Source of the DNA: Prolixibacteraceae bacterium
GTDB lineage: Bacteria; Bacteroidota; Bacteroidia; Bacteroidales; Prolixibacteraceae
Assembly: GCA_007116765.1 (NCBI GenBank)
Contig: SKHV01000105.1
Span: 1 to 10,562, forward strand
DNA length: 10,562 nucleotides
Direction: 5' to 3'
Shown: positions 9,401 through 10,562 of the stretch, piece by piece
How the letters are laid out: each line of letters starts with the position of its first letter
How positions within the stretch are numbered: the stretch's first letter is position 1
Program-made: the position numbers and the translations under genes
The notes under the pieces: generated by a model
The model's database searches: none
Told to the model about the DNA's origin: nothing
Seen by the model: only the letters and a program-made list of their open reading frames with translations

Positions 9401-10562
9401 TCCCTTTGCCATTACCGTAATTGGCGGATTGGCATTCAGTACGGTGCTCACCTTGGTATTTATTCCTACTTTTTACATCGGTTTGCACAACGCACTGGCA
9501 TGGTTCAGAAGTTTGCCCCTATGGATAAAACTTTTACAGTTTGCTATTTTTACCATCGGTGGCTTTTGGATTGGTTTTGAAATTCATTCAATTATATGGC
9601 AGCTTGTGAGTACCATTTTACTCATTACCTTGGTTCCCGGAGCTATTTGGTTTATAATGAATAGCCTGCGAAAAGCAAGCGATACAATTATTTCACCTCA
9701 GGATCCCATTGTAATTCGCATTCAAAATATGGTGAAAATTTACGATCGTCCGGCACGTTTTATTCGTGAATTGAACGGTGGCACCAAGCTTCGCGAAGAT
9801 TTCGACGAAGCCAAAAAATATAGAAGCCTGAACGACTTGGGCGAACTGACCTGGAAATTGCCTGTGGCTGCTTTTGTCGTGTATATGGGGTACTTCTACC
9901 TCGATAAAACCATATGGATACTTCTGGCACACATCATTTTGTTCTTTGTAATTTTTGACGTTCTGAGTGTATTTAGAAAACTTTCACTCACAGTGCAAAA
10001 AGGGAGCTTGCCTGTAAAAGTTATTTCAAAACTTTGGTGTTGGGGCTATCCGGTTTTGGCGGCATTTCATTTATTAAAACTCGATACCGGAACAGGTCTC
10101 GTTGTATTGTTATTGATTTTGGTATATGCCATTATTCTCATCGATATCATTTCAGCAAAAATTCATCGCGAAAATATTAACATTAACCGTCTTACCGGGA
10201 AATTTAGTAATCTCAGACGAGTTGTATATTCCTTTGTGTTGTCGATTCCTGTTGTTGGCAAGAAACATAAGCCTTTTAAAGCATTGCAGGGAGTTTCGCT
10301 CGAAATAGGAAAAGGAATGTATGGTTTGCTCGGTCCCAACGGTGCAGGTAAATCGACACTCATGAGGGCAATTTGTGGAATAAACCAGCAAAGCTATGGT
10401 AAAGTTTGGTTCAATGGTATCGATGCCGACCTGAAGCGTGAAGAACTACAGGGCTTAATAGGATATTTGCCCCAGGATTTTGGCATGTACGAAAACATGA
10501 CCGCCTGGGACTATTTACAATATCAGTCCATACTGAAAAAAATAAGTCGGATAGAGGAGCGT
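6405..10562 (+). CDS. RND permease fused in frame to extra membrane helices and an ABC-type ATPase domain (3' end outside window)
   Basis: The frame starts at ATG 6405, 33 nt after the preceding permease, and runs without a stop to the right edge (1386 codons read line by line). Residues 1-1040 are a complete RND permease: TM1 about 8-26; first periplasmic loop; TM2 about 329-347; TM4 with GMLIDNSVVVLEN (D398 at the AcrB D407 site, N399 at D408); TM7 about 522-545; second periplasmic loop; TM8 about 869-890; TM10 with GVVVNNGIILID (N938 at the AcrB K940 site); TM12 ending near 1030. Residues 1041-1250 add six predicted helices, and from about 1287 an ABC nucleotide-binding domain begins: FKALQGVSLEI, Walker A GPNGAGKST (K1316) and Q-loop Q1357 in GYLPQDFGMYENM. 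The ABC signature, Walker B and H-loop lie beyond the window, so catalytic completeness is unproven. From usual domain lengths I infer a full protein near 1500 residues or more. The ordinary RND length is about 1030-1050. The RND and ABC assignments are secure; the combined function is not known to me. Confidence 0.93.
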   Translation, partial: MDFIIRRKTLISMVFIAMVMLGVISYNRLPVELYPTPEMPVMVVMVNSSVEVDPAYMESQAIIPVEGAIGQLEGVSEIASVATRRNGTIEISYNEGVNLKYAELKLQQKMNEVNATLPDGFSVAVNRVDVRSVENRFMEIRLIGEGGVDRLRNIADNDIYDQLLNIDGIAAVNIYGGRQKSIEIEIEPEVAAAYSLTPARITQLLQSGYSERNFAGEVHEPGKRYFVNVSAEFENISDIGNVLLDQSSGLKLSDIATITFGTKEETSYSRVNGMDVISISLVNDNSTNIIDLSHRTRSVIEYLNNELQYAGVELLIESDSAEVMEKNIDQIINLAIVGGLLAIIILWYFLRNIRLVTIVALSIPISVFAAFNFFYAFNISINSITLVGMALAIGMLIDNSVVVLENIYRLRASGKKLYESVIQGTKEVWRSVFAATLTTICVFVPFFFTDDIIVKLYGRQIGVSIVSTLLISFVVAILLIPMLTHLILSIREKHKKIQVFEKISVRSRIVQVYLLLLKTAMRNPLTTIVSGLVLFFVTLTGSLAIQTQNLQQADQNQISIYVNMNPGATLERTDDLVALMEEELLEIAERDFISSRIEEETAVINVVLQEDYKKIGNRKFEAIRNEVESIMRKHERSAEIDFEQSATQSQGGAGGAMGQGRRMERMMGIGTSQERVLIKGSDFELMKRVAEDLEYLLDDFSEITRVRSNLAANRPEVHLNFDIDFAGRNNISMNNVASELSGFRREVQSGFNFKHDNEEYEIIIRTDTLTQLPPMRMRDLEELEIRSESGVLYPLYNISRIYYSSGISRISRLNQEKEIELTYSFAEEINDNKDLLEAARYEVDQLVAVLPMPSGIAVQVIHDEDDFAAYYPIFLMAFILIFMVLASVFESFVSPFVMMFSIPLAAIGSLLLLMMSGNGILSANTLTGFIILLGVVVNNGIILIDYSNILQKQGYRQNRAIMLAGLARLRPITITAITTIIAMLPLALGQSEYVGIIGAPFAITVIGGLAFSTVLTLVFIPTFYIGLHNALAWFRSLPLWIKLLQFAIFTIGGFWIGFEIHSIIWQLVSTILLITLVPGAIWFIMNSLRKASDTIISPQDPIVIRIQNMVKIYDRPARFIRELNGGTKLREDFDEAKKYRSLNDLGELTWKLPVAAFVVYMGYFYLDKTIWILLAHIILFFVIFDVLSVFRKLSLTVQKGSLPVKVISKLWCWGYPVLAAFHLLKLDTGTGLVVLLLILVYAIILIDIISAKIHRENININRLTGKFSNLRRVVYSFVLSIPVVGKKHKPFKALQGVSLEIGKGMYGLLGPNGAGKSTLMRAICGINQQSYGKVWFNGIDADLKREELQGLIGYLPQDFGMYENMTAWDYLQYQSILKKISRIEER
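8355..8414 (+). other. Gly/Met/Arg-rich loop in the second periplasmic domain of the fused RND permease
   Basis: Residues 651-670 of the fused permease are almost entirely Gly, Ala, Met, Arg and Gln (GGAGGAMGQG followed by RRMERMMGIG), with Met at 657, 663, 666 and 667. By order along the chain this falls a little before the strand that follows the GFDFEL-like element of AcrB (here GSDFELMKR), that is, within the porter subdomains near the substrate entry cleft. The neighbouring stand-alone permease has no such segment. It is probably a flexible loop; a role in substrate or metal contact is only a guess. Confidence 0.6.
9525..10244 (+). other. six-helix membrane module joining the RND permease to the ABC ATPase domain
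   Basis: This encodes residues about 1041-1280 of the fusion protein. Hydrophobic segments lie at about 1043-1058, 1062-1084, 1151-1166, 1169-1187, 1207-1226 and 1230-1249, arranged as three hairpins. A polar 64-residue stretch (1087-1150) separates hairpins one and two, and a basic 19-residue stretch separates two and three. Since RND proteins end in the cytoplasm, an even number of added helices returns the chain to the cytoplasm, where an ATPase must be. Six helices followed by a nucleotide-binding domain matches the count of an ABC half-transporter, but I see no long intracellular helices typical of ABC exporters and do not recognise the sequence family. Helix borders are judged by eye. 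Confidence 0.7.
10263..10562 (+). other. N-terminal part of ABC nucleotide-binding domain (Walker A and Q-loop visible)
   Basis: The segment codes for residues 1287-1386 of the fusion protein. FKALQGVSLEIGKGMYGLLG leads into Walker A at 10332-10358 (residues 1310-1318, Lys1316), then strand VWFNGIDA and the Q-loop Gln at 10473-10475 (residue 1357). The phrases GLLGPNGAGKSTLMR and GYLPQDFGMYENMT are typical of cytosolic ATPases that serve ABC-2-type permeases (CcmA/NatA-like), more than of drug-exporter half-transporters. The frame is the same as that of the RND ATG (codon starts divisible by three throughout). The A-loop aromatic residue cannot be placed with certainty. The signature motif and Walker B are not in the window. 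Confidence 0.92.

Noticed and set aside
6432..10391. Several reverse-strand open frames of 60-170 codons (for example 8052-8558, 6614-6949, 8420-8806).
   Set aside because: All lie opposite the long, clearly coding RND-ABC gene and show no recognisable domain or start context; they are antisense shadows.
1..10562. CRISPR arrays, insertion sequences, tRNA/rRNA genes, tandem repeats.
   Set aside because: None seen: the window is almost wholly coding, with gaps of 79, 13, 37 and 33 nt, and no direct or inverted repeats stood out by eye.

Overview
The window is a single-direction (+ strand) stretch of an AT-leaning genome, most likely from the Bacteroidota (Bacteroidales/Marinilabiliales-like). 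The reasons are: a lipoprotein-anchored efflux adaptor with a Bacteroidota-type signal; a golvesin/xanthan-lyase-type C-terminal domain of the sort common in that phylum; starts without strong Shine-Dalgarno sequences; and a weak match to the TTTG/TAnnTTTG promoter form. The exact genus cannot be told from the sequence.

Layout: (1) The left edge cuts into the 3' end of a gene whose last ~200 residues resemble a golvesin C-terminal-like beta-sandwich domain. (2) After a 79-nt gap comes a tight four-gene efflux cluster: a TolC-like outer-membrane channel (703-2181), a lipoprotein periplasmic adaptor (2195-3247), an RND permease of normal length (3285-6371), and a second RND reading frame (6405 to beyond the right edge). 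Gaps between these four genes are 13, 37 and 33 nt, so they are probably one operon.

The main discovery is in the fourth gene. Its frame stays open for all 1386 codons available. It holds a complete 12-helix RND permease (about residues 1-1040), then about 240 residues with six further predicted membrane helices, and then, in the same frame, the start of an ABC-type ATPase domain with a perfect Walker A motif (GPNGAGKST, residues 1310-1318) and a Q-loop (Q1357). The window ends before the ABC signature, Walker B and stop codon. RND pumps are driven by proton or ion gradients and ABC transporters by ATP, so one polypeptide carrying both engines is an unusual architecture. Whether it has been described cannot be decided from the sequence alone.

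Expected working model: the two permeases (perhaps as a mixed trimer, as known for MdtBC) sit in the inner membrane, the lipoprotein adaptor bridges the periplasm and the TolC-like channel crosses the outer membrane. The fused ABC module would face the cytoplasm, where it could energise, gate or regulate the pump, or serve a separate ABC permease encoded downstream.
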